A stretch of 64,000 nt of DNA from CBDCXE01 sp965223725 [NCBI: Nitrospinota bacterium] (lineage in GTDB: Bacteria > Nitrospinota_A > UBA7883). The translations under genes and the position numbers were made by a program. The DNA lies in assembly GCA_965223725.1 (NCBI GenBank), contig CBDCXE010000002.1, positions 276,144 through 340,143 on the forward strand. The letters run 5' to 3'. Below the pieces are notes generated by a model that saw only the letters and a list, made by a program, of their open reading frames with translations, had not been told where the DNA came from and did no database searches. Of the stretch, positions 35,908-44,483 are shown piece after piece (positions within the stretch are counted from its first letter, which is position 1; each line of letters begins with the position of its first letter).

Positions 35908-36405
35908 ATGAATATAAAAAACATTTTAACATATACAATTATCGCCGCCGGGGTCGTGGCATTGTTGATGGGCTATGACGCCGGGCCGGAGGGCCCGTCC
36001 GGCGGGTATGTGGTGGATGTGTTCGACGGTGATACCATACTGGTGGATACCGGCGCCAAAAAAATGAAAGTGCGCCTGCTGGGGATAGACACACCAGAGA
36101 AAAAAGGACCATATACAAAAGCGGAAGCAGGCGGCGCAGAAGCCAGCCGCAGAGCCCGGGAGCTGGCGTTGGAGCAGGAGATTGATCTTCAGTATGGCTC
36201 CGATTATATATGGGACAAATATGGCAGACTGCTGGCCTATGTGGTTCTGCCAGATGGGCGGGCAATGAACGAAATCCTGTTAAAGGAGGGCCTTGCAAAG
36301 GTCTATCGCAGGTCGGATCATGACGAGAGGGATCGCTATCTCCATCTGGAGGAAAAGGCGCGTCGTGCCTGCCTGGGGTTATGGAAGAAGAGCTGTAAAC
36401 GGTAA
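35908..36405 (+). CDS. Thermonuclease (staphylococcal nuclease-like) family protein
   Basis: 165 residues. An N-terminal membrane anchor or signal (ILTYTIIAAGVVALLMGY) is followed by the SNase OB fold: VVDVFDGDTILVDTGAKKMK, then VRLLGIDTPEKKGPY with the catalytic Arg and Glu, and DKYGRLLAYVVLPDGR with the second catalytic Arg. GLAKVYRRSDHDERDRYLHL closes the fold. It cleaves DNA and RNA with calcium, outside the cytoplasm. Ends one base before a convergent gene. Confidence 0.93.
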   Translation: MNIKNILTYTIIAAGVVALLMGYDAGPEGPSGGYVVDVFDGDTILVDTGAKKMKVRLLGIDTPEKKGPYTKAEAGGAEASRRARELALEQEIDLQYGSDYIWDKYGRLLAYVVLPDGRAMNEILLKEGLAKVYRRSDHDERDRYLHLEEKARRACLGLWKKSCKR

Positions 36406-36406
36406 A

Positions 36407-37414
36407 CTATTCCAGCTGGCTCTGTTTCAGTTTCTCCAACCCCTCTTGCTCCGGGAAACCGAAGAGCATGTATATGATCCCGCCGAATACCACCAGCGCG
36501 ATACCAATACCGAACACACACAACGACAGGCTGATTGCCTGATCCGCGCTCATGCCCACGTGCCCGAACAGCAGCACATAGCCGCCCTCGCGCACGCCGA
36601 TGCCGGAGATCGATACCGGTATAAGGGTGATCGCCGTGATTATAGGCACGAACACACAAAGCGTGATCGGGTCCACATCGATCCGCAACGCCAATGACAT
36701 CACATAGACTATAAGTATCCGGTTGATCTGGACCAGCAGAGCGCCCAGCACAGCAGGGATCAGCGAGTCTATATTGCCTATATAATGTTTCAATGCTTCG
36801 TACAACGATTCCAGCTTCGCATAGAAATTTTGATATCCAAACCTGTCTGTTATTCCTTTCGCCAGCCGCATCACCGATTTGGCGAACAGGATCGCGATCA
36901 CACCCGCCAGGAACCCGGTCACCAGCCCCTTTGTTATGGCCGACATCATCGGCGTGTCCGGCAACAGGTCAGAGAACATAACCGCAGAGAAAAACGCGAT
37001 GGTGAACAGCACCACATAGCCAATGAGCCGGAATATGAACAGCGATGAGAGCGCCTCGGACTTGCTGCCGATATATTTCGACAGGCCCAGTATCTTCACG
37101 AAATCCGGCCCGGCGGAGGAGGGAAAGATAAAGCCGATATAGTTCGACACGAACACGATCTGTAGCATTTTCATCAGCGGCGTCCTTTTGTCCCGGGTGG
37201 CGATCATGCCGTTCCATGCGATGCAGACGACCACCTGCTCCAGAAATATCATGAGTATCCCCAGCAATAGCCAGCCCGGTTTGGCGGCCATGAGGGTGGC
37301 CGCGATCTTCTGTAGCTCTGCGTGGGTGACCAGGGCGGCGATGATCGTCAGGGAGATAGCCCAACGCATCCATTTGGGCAGGCCTTTGCTTTTCGGCGTA
37401 TCACTATCTGTCAA
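36407..37414 (-). CDS. Flippase-like integral membrane protein (YbhN/AglD, LPG-synthase transmembrane family)
   Basis: 335 residues with about eight membrane segments. Conserved features of the UPF0104/AglD_N family are GWLLLGILMIFLEQVVVCIA, YIGFIFPSSAGPDFVKIL and PVSISGIGVREGGYVLLFGH, with the GIGxREG motif shared with MprF and AglD. These proteins move polar lipids or lipid-linked sugars. The neighbour to the right is a nucleotidyltransferase / PqqD-HprK pair; whether they share a pathway is unknown. Confidence 0.85.
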   Translation of the reverse strand: MTDSDTPKSKGLPKWMRWAISLTIIAALVTHAELQKIAATLMAAKPGWLLLGILMIFLEQVVVCIAWNGMIATRDKRTPLMKMLQIVFVSNYIGFIFPSSAGPDFVKILGLSKYIGSKSEALSSLFIFRLIGYVVLFTIAFFSAVMFSDLLPDTPMMSAITKGLVTGFLAGVIAILFAKSVMRLAKGITDRFGYQNFYAKLESLYEALKHYIGNIDSLIPAVLGALLVQINRILIVYVMSLALRIDVDPITLCVFVPIITAITLIPVSISGIGVREGGYVLLFGHVGMSADQAISLSLCVFGIGIALVVFGGIIYMLFGFPEQEGLEKLKQSQLE

Positions 37415-37467
37415 AGGTAATCCTCAATATATACTCTCTGATGTAAACGGATAAGTATATATCAACT

Positions 37468-37521
37468 GCCATGGGCAGTCCAAACGCCATGGGCGGCCCA
37501 AACGCTATGCCAGCCCGGAAC
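37468..37521. repeat. Three tandem 18-base repeats in an intergenic region
   Basis: Units gccatgggcagtccaaac (37468-37485), gccatgggcggcccaaac (37486-37503) and a degenerate gctatgccagcccggaac (37504-37521). Read on the plus strand they would encode AMGSPN-AMGGPN-AMPARN at the start of a 53-codon ORF (37471-37632). On the minus strand the same DNA also stays open. It may be part of a dispersed intergenic repeat rather than a gene. Confidence 0.6.
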
Positions 37522-37612
37522 GGACTGACGCGCTTGCAAAGTTCATTTCCTGTCACGCCGGGCGCTTTACGCACTAGCAGGATTGCTGGCGATGGCCGCG
37601 CCGTTTATCCGG

Positions 37613-38704
37613 TCACGGTTTTTGGTCCGTGAAAGCTGCTTTAATTCTTTTGGCAAGGTAATGAAACAGTCCTTTATCCTTCAGTTTGTCTAAATATATT
37701 TTTTTCCGCTCTGGCTTATGGAACAAACGGGCGATCACGCTGCTATAGTAATGAATCAGGTAGTAAACACCATACACAAAACGGTTCGACATACTTGCCT
37801 GATGCAACTTAACAAAGTAGAAATTGCGGATTGCGGATCGGCTGACCTGCGCAGGGGTGGGTATATTAAACAGTTTTGCGGCGATGGCCAGATAAGCGTT
37901 CATTGCGCCAGCTTCCCCTGCTCTTTCCAATCTGCTCCGTATAAACTCCCAATCGATTTTACTGCCATGGACTTCCTGGAACAAAACCATATCGTACATC
38001 TGTTGCATATAGTTCATATCAAGAAACCCATGATGCAACTGGGCATGGACGATATTATGGAGAACCCGGGAGTCGACAGAAGGTATGAGCATCGTCACCC
38101 CTTCGGTTTCATAAAGGGACGAGCTGTCCATTATCCCTTTGGCAGGAAGAATATCGCTGTATTGAACAGTGACTATGTCTCTGTGATGAACCTCCACCAC
38201 AGCCTCATAATCATCATGATAAAAAGGGTCCAGGTGATGCTCCAGGTTGTCCTCCCGGTCGCATTTATAGCCAGCCGCCTTCATCGCTTCTACACAATCG
38301 GCGATCCTATCCATCGGAACCAGAACATCGATATCGCCCATCGTCCGCAGGCCCGGCTCTTCGTACAGTCCATCGAAAACATTGGCCATACCTTTAAGTA
38401 ATAACGGTTGAACATCCACAGCGTTGAGTATTCGGCACAAACCGATGGCCTGGCCGGCCAGGTTCCTGTTGCGCATGCTGTTCAGCTCGAAAATGCCTTC
38501 GAAATAGTCGCGGATATCCTCCGGCAGGCCGCCAAGGAGCCCACGCCGTTTCAATGACCAGTAAAACGCAGGGGCCAGCAGATAATGGGTGGAGCACTCG
38601 ATGACGCCGGGCCAATCGTCTATGCATTCCACCTTACGGCCCAGCCCTGCCCGATCTTCCTGAAACGAAAGAACGGAGCATATAAATCGGAGTGTTTTAT
38701 ACAT
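37613..38704 (-). CDS. Nucleotidyltransferase family protein (NTP_transf_5 type)
   Basis: 363 residues from MYKTLRFICSVLSFQED, whose ATG is 2 bases after the stop of the PqqD-HprK gene. Nucleotidyltransferase core: PLLLKGMANVFDGLYEEPGL, RTMGDIDVLVPMDRI with the DxD metal pair, then VEAMKAAGYKCDRED and VEVHHRDI. This pattern (K-G, R-x-x-G-D-I-D-x-L) is that of the uncharacterised nucleotidyltransferase family PF14907. The family often co-occurs with PqqD-like and HPr-kinase-like proteins in peptide or polysaccharide loci. The substrate is unknown. Confidence 0.8.
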   Translation of the reverse strand: MYKTLRFICSVLSFQEDRAGLGRKVECIDDWPGVIECSTHYLLAPAFYWSLKRRGLLGGLPEDIRDYFEGIFELNSMRNRNLAGQAIGLCRILNAVDVQPLLLKGMANVFDGLYEEPGLRTMGDIDVLVPMDRIADCVEAMKAAGYKCDREDNLEHHLDPFYHDDYEAVVEVHHRDIVTVQYSDILPAKGIMDSSSLYETEGVTMLIPSVDSRVLHNIVHAQLHHGFLDMNYMQQMYDMVLFQEVHGSKIDWEFIRSRLERAGEAGAMNAYLAIAAKLFNIPTPAQVSRSAIRNFYFVKLHQASMSNRFVYGVYYLIHYYSSVIARLFHKPERKKIYLDKLKDKGLFHYLAKRIKAAFTDQKP

Positions 38705-38706
38705 GT

Positions 38707-39879
38707 TCAGTCGTTGAACATTTCTCGCACGATCCCAAGGGCGCCGTCGAGCGCGCCGAAATGGAGGATGTATGTTGGCGTGTTTTCGACCCATTCGACC
38801 AGCCTTTTCACCCTTGCCGGTTCCGAGGATATTATGCTGCTAGAATCGGAGATCAGCCGCAACGTTTCAAGCTTCGATATCGGCTCCAGCTTCGCTTCGG
38901 CGCCCTCTTCCCGGGCCGGGAAAACGATGGCCTTCACCGGGACCATGTTTTTGCCTTGCTGGAGGGTTGACGCCGGTATATACCGGGCCTCGTTGCCGTC
39001 GTAACGGTCCTGGATCGGCAACGAATATATATCCGGATAGTATGGTTTGATCACATCCCAGCTACCGCTTTTCAGGCAGATATTCAACGGGACAGAGATC
39101 ATATCCAGCGTATCGAAGCTGACCGGTGTGATATCGTCGCTGAAGTAATCCAACCCCAGTGTCAATAACGCTGCGGTGAGGGTGCTTTTGCCCTGCTTGT
39201 AATAACCCGGGAATATAATGCCCGACCCGCCGTCACTGACCGATGACGCGTGCAGATAGACCAGTATGCCCAGGCCTGGATACTGCAATGCGATGATCTC
39301 GGTGAACAACCGGTCAACAGCCCTGCTCAGGTCGCTATCTACGATCACTCCCTCGCCATCGCGCTCCACAACGTACCATCCTTCGCATTCAAAAACCTTT
39401 ATACGATGGCTCAAAGCTATTTTATTTTCGGTCGCTCTGGCTAACCGGGAGTGAAGTATCGATTTGAACGCCTCACCATGATAGCTGATCCGAAACTTTT
39501 TGTTGTTCATCAGATAGTCGAACTCGTAATCCGCCGCGCCGGCGGGAGGGCTGATGGTTTTTTGGTCCACAGCGCTGGCAATGGACTGTTTCAAGTCCCC
39601 GTCCGGTTTTTTCAAAAAGCCTTCCCTGTGCCAGCTATCGATGGCCATTTTCACATCCCGCTCGGCGTCCTCCCTTTCAACCGGGTAAACCTTCGTCATA
39701 TGGCGCGCGATCCGGTCGATATCTGCCTCTTCTGACAACAGCTCCCAAATCAACCGGGCCGTGGAGTTCAGGGTGAACACCTTCTCTGCCTTTATGTTGC
39801 TGACCACCAGCCCGTCCTCCAGTGGGACAGAAAAATAGTCGGCGGGGTCGATCATGAATTTGTCCTGGGTCATATTCAC
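38707..39879 (-). CDS. PqqD-like / HPr-kinase-like fusion protein
   Basis: 390 residues; GTG at 39879 or ATG two codons on. Residues ~17-92 form a PqqD-like winged helix (VVSNIKAEKVFTLNSTARLI, WELLSEEADIDRIARHM, SWHREGFLKKP). PqqD domains bind leader peptides of RiPP precursors. Residues ~200-390 resemble the kinase domain of HprK, with a P-loop GYYKQGKST (225-233) followed by DYFSDDITPVSF. In known systems these are separate proteins; here they are one chain. It is adjacent to a nucleotidyltransferase gene (2-base gap). A membrane transporter gene ends 30 bases upstream. No precursor peptide was identified. Confidence 0.82.
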   Translation of the reverse strand: MNMTQDKFMIDPADYFSVPLEDGLVVSNIKAEKVFTLNSTARLIWELLSEEADIDRIARHMTKVYPVEREDAERDVKMAIDSWHREGFLKKPDGDLKQSIASAVDQKTISPPAGAADYEFDYLMNNKKFRISYHGEAFKSILHSRLARATENKIALSHRIKVFECEGWYVVERDGEGVIVDSDLSRAVDRLFTEIIALQYPGLGILVYLHASSVSDGGSGIIFPGYYKQGKSTLTAALLTLGLDYFSDDITPVSFDTLDMISVPLNICLKSGSWDVIKPYYPDIYSLPIQDRYDGNEARYIPASTLQQGKNMVPVKAIVFPAREEGAEAKLEPISKLETLRLISDSSSIISSEPARVKRLVEWVENTPTYILHFGALDGALGIVREMFND

Positions 39880-39909
39880 TTACTTCTTGTTATATACACC
39901 CAGTATACG

Positions 39910-41061
39910 CTATCCGCCTCTTCTTGACAGCGCAGAGCCGGTTATCAAAATGACCAGCGTGCCGACCACAACCGTCATGAATGGGTGCATCGGGTTGACG
40001 ATCGGCTGATTCGGCGCGATGTAGGTGTAAATCCCGGGCAGGATTATCAGCTCGAACATGGCGAACACGACGATCAGCATGGAGACCATAACCGGCAACA
40101 CCGCCCGCGCCCTGATGGCCCCAGCCGTTGCAATGGCGGCGGACACACCGCAGATCGACACGCCGGACGAGAGTACAGCCGACGCCGCCCTGGGCAGATT
40201 GAAAAACCTTCGGCCGATCCAGTAGGTGATTGGCCAGAAAAACATGTAGGCGACAATCGTGGCGCACATGCCGGCGAACGCCAGCTCGAAGGTGAAGCCG
40301 GCCGCTTTCATTGACATCAGGCCGATTTTGATGCCCAGGTATACGATGGCGGTCTTGATGAACCATTCCGGCTTGGCCGCCTCTTTCAGAAACGCGGCGA
40401 ACCCTTTGAAGATGTTGCCGATGATCAGCCCCACAGCCAGCGCCAGCATGAAAGAAAACCCGCCGCCAAACTGCAGCCCGCCTTTCAGGCGTTTGGCATG
40501 CTTCGCCTCGTCCACAGCTTTGGCCGCGGTCTGCATGTCTGGCACATCGCCCTTTTTGACATCGACCCCCATGGCCAGCAGCGCCTTGTTAATCTCCTTG
40601 GTGCACTTGGTCACTTTGGAGGTGCAGTAGACATCGGGGCCGTATATCTCCGGCTGGTTTTGCGATTGCGAAGTTTTGAGCGCTTTAAAGTGCGCCTCGT
40701 GGCCGATGATCCAGCAGGCCCAGGTGATGAAGAATATAACGGTCCAGCCCATGAAGAATTTTTTCAGATCCAGCTTCATGAAAAAGGCGCCGATCATGGT
40801 CAGTACGGTAAACACGGCATAGGTCATAAACAACGAGCCGAGCGGGCCGATGCTTTTCCATCCCTTACCCGCCGGCGCCAGCACATTGGCCCAGGAGAAT
40901 TCGCCCCAGACCCAGGTTTTGGTTTTTGCCATCCAGCCCACCATATCCAGTCCTACTATAGATGTGAGGCCAGCCAGAAAAAGGGCCAGCCCCAGCCAGA
41001 CCGCCCACCAGTCCTCCGATGTGGTCATCCCCGAATACCATTTTCTGTTTGTCTCACTCAT
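39910..41061 (-). CDS. YeiH/UPF0324-family membrane transporter, apparently lacking its C-terminal part
   Basis: 383 residues from MSETNRKW, whose ATG follows AAGGAGGAACA. About nine membrane spans: a family-specific N-terminal pair (DWWAVWLGLALFLAGLTSI), a soluble insert (residues ~140-190), then the UPF0324 core (GGGFSFMLALAVGLIIGNIF, VYLGIKIGLMSMKA) with SSGVSICGVSAAIATAGAI. In the family, the core continues beyond this motif with another GAxxG...D-x-x-GA repeat and several spans. Here the chain ends within 70 residues in an unrelated tail (HPFMTVVVGTLVILITGSAL). The usual continuation is not in either other frame. Putative sulfate/anion exporter by family name only. Confidence 0.75.
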   Translation of the reverse strand: MSETNRKWYSGMTTSEDWWAVWLGLALFLAGLTSIVGLDMVGWMAKTKTWVWGEFSWANVLAPAGKGWKSIGPLGSLFMTYAVFTVLTMIGAFFMKLDLKKFFMGWTVIFFITWACWIIGHEAHFKALKTSQSQNQPEIYGPDVYCTSKVTKCTKEINKALLAMGVDVKKGDVPDMQTAAKAVDEAKHAKRLKGGLQFGGGFSFMLALAVGLIIGNIFKGFAAFLKEAAKPEWFIKTAIVYLGIKIGLMSMKAAGFTFELAFAGMCATIVAYMFFWPITYWIGRRFFNLPRAASAVLSSGVSICGVSAAIATAGAIRARAVLPVMVSMLIVVFAMFELIILPGIYTYIAPNQPIVNPMHPFMTVVVGTLVILITGSALSRRGG

Positions 41062-41092
41062 TGTTCCTCCTTGTTTATTCAATGGCGGCTTC

Positions 41093-41350
41093 TTACAGCT
41101 CCAGAATCACAAGCCGGTTGAAATAGTGGTATGCGTATTGCCTGATCCAGGTCGGTATCGTCGAATAATCGAAAGCCATGAACACAGAGACCGTTGCGCC
41201 TTTCGGATAACGGCCGGAATCTATGAGCGCCTGTTTCAGGTCCGTGTCCAGTTGGGGTAAGGTCCTGCCCTTTGCTGTCACGTTGTTTTCACAAGTGGCG
41301 ATCCAGATTCGGCCATCGTCGATCAGGGTCGCCTGCAGGTCAGCCTTCAC
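41093..41350 (-). CDS. Small conserved protein, DUF5395-like
   Basis: 85 residues from a GTG (VKADLQATLIDDGRIWIA). The sequence shows an alternating beta/alpha pattern: IATCENNVTAKGRTLPQLDT, LKQALIDSGRYPKGATVSVF, then MAFDYSTIPTWIRQYAYHYF. It resembles small archaeal and bacterial DUF5395 proteins, but this is from memory and weak. It lies between the small membrane protein and the YeiH-like gene (31 bases to the latter), all on the minus strand, suggesting a three-gene unit. Confidence 0.6.
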   Translation of the reverse strand: MKADLQATLIDDGRIWIATCENNVTAKGRTLPQLDTDLKQALIDSGRYPKGATVSVFMAFDYSTIPTWIRQYAYHYFNRLVILEL

Positions 41351-41361
41351 TGTATGCCGCC

Positions 41362-41559
41362 CTACTGGTTCAGAATAGTCATGTTTACTATCACGCCCAG
41401 GATGACCAACGCAACAAAACCGATCCCCAGGCTGTAGAGCACCAGTTTGCTTTCCCATGGCTCCCACGGCTCCGGGTTGGACAACGACTCGTCAGAGTCG
41501 ATGATTTCCGTCGACAACCCGCCAGTCGACGCCGATTTGTTTTGTTCATTGCTTTCCAT
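41362..41559 (-). CDS. Small single-span membrane protein, first gene of the YeiH-like unit
   Basis: 65 residues. A strong ribosome site (AAAAGGAGAAACCGT) before the ATG supports it as a real gene. The polar N-terminus ends in ESLSNPEPWEPWESK, then one membrane span (LVLYSLGIGFVALVILGVIV). The repeated WEPWE before the span could position it at the membrane surface. It is probably a subunit or partner of the transporter encoded two genes downstream. Family not named. Confidence 0.75.
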   Translation of the reverse strand: MESNEQNKSASTGGLSTEIIDSDESLSNPEPWEPWESKLVLYSLGIGFVALVILGVIVNMTILNQ

Positions 41560-41615
41560 ACGGTTTCTCCTTTTAAGTGTCAGATTGAGGTTTATTCGAC
41601 AGCGCCCTGATTCTC

Positions 41616-42380
41616 CTATTTTTTCGCGCCTAGTTTTTTGAGCAGAGCCCGCGCCTTTTCTTTATACTTTTCATCCAGGTGATCGATAACCGACAACTCA
41701 CCTACTTTTTCCAGTTCGGCAATACTTTTTTCCTTATCGCTCATCGCCTCGTAGGTTTTGGCCAGCTCGAAATGGGATCGAAGATAATCAGGGTTAAGTT
41801 CGATCGCCCTTTTAAGATGTTTAACCGAGTCTTCGTTGCTACCCTCCGGCAGTCCGCCAAAAAATGCCTTGGCAAACTTTTTCAGGAACCAGTTCAGGTT
41901 GGCCACTTCCCGGTTATAAACGCCCAGCAGCAGATGCGCCCTGAATTGGTCCGGGTTCATCTTCAACGATTTTTTGGCGTTTTGCTCGATGTTTCTGGAA
42001 AGTTTCACCTTCTCCTTACCGCCGCGAAACTGCGCCAACCGCCCACTGGCCAGCGCTACGTAGTAAAACGACTCCGCCCGGTCCGGGAATTTTTCCGCCA
42101 TGGTGTTGGCCAGCTCCACCGCTTGCTCATACAACTCTCCCGATTCTTTCGAGTCCATATCCTCGCCACTGTTCACATAAGCCGCAATGGTCTTCATCAT
42201 AGCTTCGAAATTGTCCGGATCAGCTTCATGCGCCATTTTGTATTGCTTCAGCGCTTCGACGTTTTGGAAACTGGCATGGAACCGGTCACCCGCCTGGATC
42301 AGAGAAGCGGTGTCATCGGCATGGGATGCGGCGCTGTGAAGCAGCAACGCCGTAGCAATTGATGTGATAAAAATTCTCAT
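41616..42380 (-). CDS. Periplasmic TPR-repeat protein
   Basis: 254 residues with a signal peptide (MRIFITSIATALLLHSAASH, A|DD). Several tetratricopeptide units follow (QNVEALKQYKMAHEADPDNF, AESFYYVALASGRLAQFRG, KSLKMNPDQFRAHLLLGVYN, LKRAIELNPDYLRSHFELAK). The arrangement, with a long insert between repeats, resembles bacterial proteins related to the regulator-of-microtubule-dynamics fold. TPRs mediate protein contacts; no partner is evident. Divergent from the TetR gene. Confidence 0.8.
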   Translation of the reverse strand: MRIFITSIATALLLHSAASHADDTASLIQAGDRFHASFQNVEALKQYKMAHEADPDNFEAMMKTIAAYVNSGEDMDSKESGELYEQAVELANTMAEKFPDRAESFYYVALASGRLAQFRGGKEKVKLSRNIEQNAKKSLKMNPDQFRAHLLLGVYNREVANLNWFLKKFAKAFFGGLPEGSNEDSVKHLKRAIELNPDYLRSHFELAKTYEAMSDKEKSIAELEKVGELSVIDHLDEKYKEKARALLKKLGAKK

Positions 42381-42524
42381 GACTAAAGCCCTCCAAATTT
42401 ACAAGGCTATAATCAGTATATTATAAATATTTAATCATATTTTATCAACGACCCTCTGGCAGTGGCGCAGTTTCATAACTTATCGCGCCTTGACACAACA
42501 AATACCGGCGATTATGATTGTTGT

Positions 42525-43129
42525 ATGGAAAAGCTACAAGACGCCGAAGCCAAACAGAAGTTGCTGGACCTTGCCAGGGAATTGCTGATAACCAGCGAAT
42601 ACAACAAAACCTCAATCGAAAGCTTGTGCCATCAGGCAGGTGTTTCCAAGGATGGTTTCTATCATCATTTCCCCAGCAAAGAGGCGCTGGCAATGGAAGC
42701 TGTGGAGCTGTTCTGGGCCAGCCGTAAAAGGCTGTTGGACAACCTCAGGAAGAAGGAGCGCAACCCCCTTAAAAGGGTGATGATACACCTTAAATTTGTC
42801 TGTTCGTTTCCACGGATTGAACGCAACGATATCGGATGTTTGATGGCGGTCCTTGGTAAGGAGATGTCGCTTATCAATACCCATTGCAAAAACTGCTGGA
42901 AGATAAATTCATAGAGTGGAAAGACATTTTGATGTACGATTTAACGCAGGCGGAAGAGCATCTGCGCCCGCCTGAGCCGATCGATAAAGAGGAAGTGGCT
43001 GACTTTCTGATATCCTTGTTCGAAGGATCGCTATTAATGGCGCGATCGACCAAAAACAGGCGCATCATCCAGGATAACCTGCTATCAGTTGAGAACCAGC
43101 TCGAGTCACTATTCTACGCTAAGCATTAA
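42525..43129 (+). pseudogene. TetR-family regulator, split by a one-base deletion
   Basis: The N-terminal DNA-binding part is intact from ATG 42525 (MEKLQDAEAKQKLLDLAREL, then SIESLCHQAGVSKDGFYHHF, the TetR helix-turn-helix). At 42880-42883 the frame breaks: one more C in the ccc run would turn INTHCKNCWKINS into INTPLQKLLEDKFIEWK. That then joins the ligand-binding half (MYDLTQAEEHLRPPEPIDKE ... VENQLESLFYAKH, ending at 43129). The restored product would be ~201 residues, normal TetR size. As written, the first half stops at 42914. It could be a true pseudogene or a sequencing indel. The membrane protein gene downstream may be its target. Confidence 0.8.
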
Positions 43130-43137
43130 TTGTTTTC

Positions 43138-43845
43138 ATGGAACCTTCCATGCATGCGTTGGGGGTATTTGTAGTCGGGTTTGACATTGCGTTAATCTGC
43201 GTTTTCACTGCCATGGTCCATATGTCTGGCGCATCTTTGTTCAAGGTTGGCTTAACGGCCCTCCTATTGTCACTCTGGCTTCTGCTGTTTGCTTTTCTGG
43301 CTGTCGGCGGTGTTTTCGAAGCAAGGGCCGACCTGCAATTTCCGCTCGTGGGTCCCGGGATAGTTATTCCGACTATTGTGGGGTTGAGCCTGCTGCTGAA
43401 ATGGAATGGCCTAAAGACAACAATAGATTCGATACCTTTGCATTGGCTTGTTCACTTTCAGGTTTTTCGAATTATAGGCCTGCTGTTTATCATTCTATAT
43501 ATGCAGGGTCAGCTACCTGCGGAATTCGCTATTCCAGCGGGTGTGGGCGATATTGCCATAGGGCTGACTGCGTTGTGGGTCGGCTGGATGGTGGCGAATA
43601 AAAAGCCATTCTGGGGCAAAACAGCGGCAATATGGAGCCTGTTGGGGATAGTCGATCTTGTATGGGCGGTCAGCCTTGGGTTCCGCACTTCGCCCGGTAA
43701 ACTGCAGACGATGGCGCTCGACTCCCCAAACTATATGATATCGTCATATCCGCTGGTTTTGATTCCTGTATTCGTCGTCCCCTTTGCTATATTTCTCCAT
43801 ATCGCCGCTCTAATCCGTTTGCGGCGCGCCTGGCAGAGCCTGTAG
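43138..43845 (+). CDS. Hypothetical multi-span membrane protein
   Basis: 235 residues and about seven hydrophobic segments (LGVFVVGFDIALICVFTAMV, FKVGLTALLLSLWLLLFAFL, VIPTIVGLSLLL, FQVFRIIGLLFIILY, GVGDIAIGLTALWVGWMV, LVLIPVFVVPFAIFLHIA). The FRxIGxxFI...LPxxFAxPAGxGDI pattern occurs in a widespread family of uncharacterised membrane proteins. It begins 8 bases after the TetR gene, so is probably its regulated partner. Confidence 0.7.
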   Translation: MEPSMHALGVFVVGFDIALICVFTAMVHMSGASLFKVGLTALLLSLWLLLFAFLAVGGVFEARADLQFPLVGPGIVIPTIVGLSLLLKWNGLKTTIDSIPLHWLVHFQVFRIIGLLFIILYMQGQLPAEFAIPAGVGDIAIGLTALWVGWMVANKKPFWGKTAAIWSLLGIVDLVWAVSLGFRTSPGKLQTMALDSPNYMISSYPLVLIPVFVVPFAIFLHIAALIRLRRAWQSL

Positions 43846-43874
43846 TTGAAAATTTTACAGGACATATACAAAAA

Positions 43875-44339
43875 TTACGCGCTGGCATATGTGTCCAGCT
43901 CTCCTGGTTTACGCAACATCTTGTCCACTTCGCCTGCGTGGAACTCCTCTTCAGATATCAGCTTTCTGGCATATTCTTCCAGCATGACCGATCGATCGAC
44001 GACCATGGAAAGTAACTTTTTATACCGCTCCAGAACGTCATACTCATGCTCCAGCGCTTCTTTTAAAATATCGTCGATATCGTGGTTCTCGCTCTCCAGC
44101 AGTTGGCCGATGGCCAGCGACGGGTGGCCTCCCAGGTTGGTGATCATCTCTCCCGCCTGATGAGCGTGCAGCATCGATTCATCCGCCTGTCCGCGCAGCC
44201 AGGAAATGATTGGTATCCGGGCATGTCCATAAACCATGAAAGAATAGTGGGTATATCGCACCACACCAGCCAGCTCCATCTCCAGAATTTCATTCAGCAG
44301 CGCCAGAACACTATCTTTATCCAGTTTTTTCTTTCCCAT
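43875..44339 (-). CDS. bfr: Bacterioferritin / ferritin-like di-iron protein
   Basis: 154 residues, four-helix ferritin-like fold. Iron-ligand glutamates and histidines are in NEILEMELAGVVRYTHYSF, ADESMLHAHQAGEMI, and EYDVLERYKKLL with LISEEEFHAGEVDKML. The LHAHQAGE motif and length match the bacterioferritin group (often labelled bacterioferritin in non-enteric genomes); the heme-binding Met of classical Bfr is not clear. It stores iron or detoxifies peroxide. A long leader (about 150 bases) runs from a promoter overlapped by a Fur-box sequence. Confidence 0.85.
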   Translation of the reverse strand: MGKKKLDKDSVLALLNEILEMELAGVVRYTHYSFMVYGHARIPIISWLRGQADESMLHAHQAGEMITNLGGHPSLAIGQLLESENHDIDDILKEALEHEYDVLERYKKLLSMVVDRSVMLEEYARKLISEEEFHAGEVDKMLRKPGELDTYASA

Positions 44340-44483
44340 ATTTTTATCTCCTTAATTACAATTTCCAAACTATTTTTTACAGCTTATCTTGCGGCGCAAT
44401 AAGCGCTTTGCTAATACAGACTATCCTGGCAAAGTGGAGCAAACATCCAGAGTTTTGCAAACCTGCTTAATCAGAATTAATTT

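Noticed and set aside
37415-39909. Lasso-peptide cluster
   Set aside because: Neither a transglutaminase-like leader protease nor an asparagine-synthetase-like cyclase is present, and no precursor peptide could be found.
41093-41467. Longer 124-codon version of the DUF5395-like protein
   Set aside because: Its first 39 codons lie within the well-supported 65-residue gene in another frame and read as non-family sequence; the GTG at 41350 fits better.
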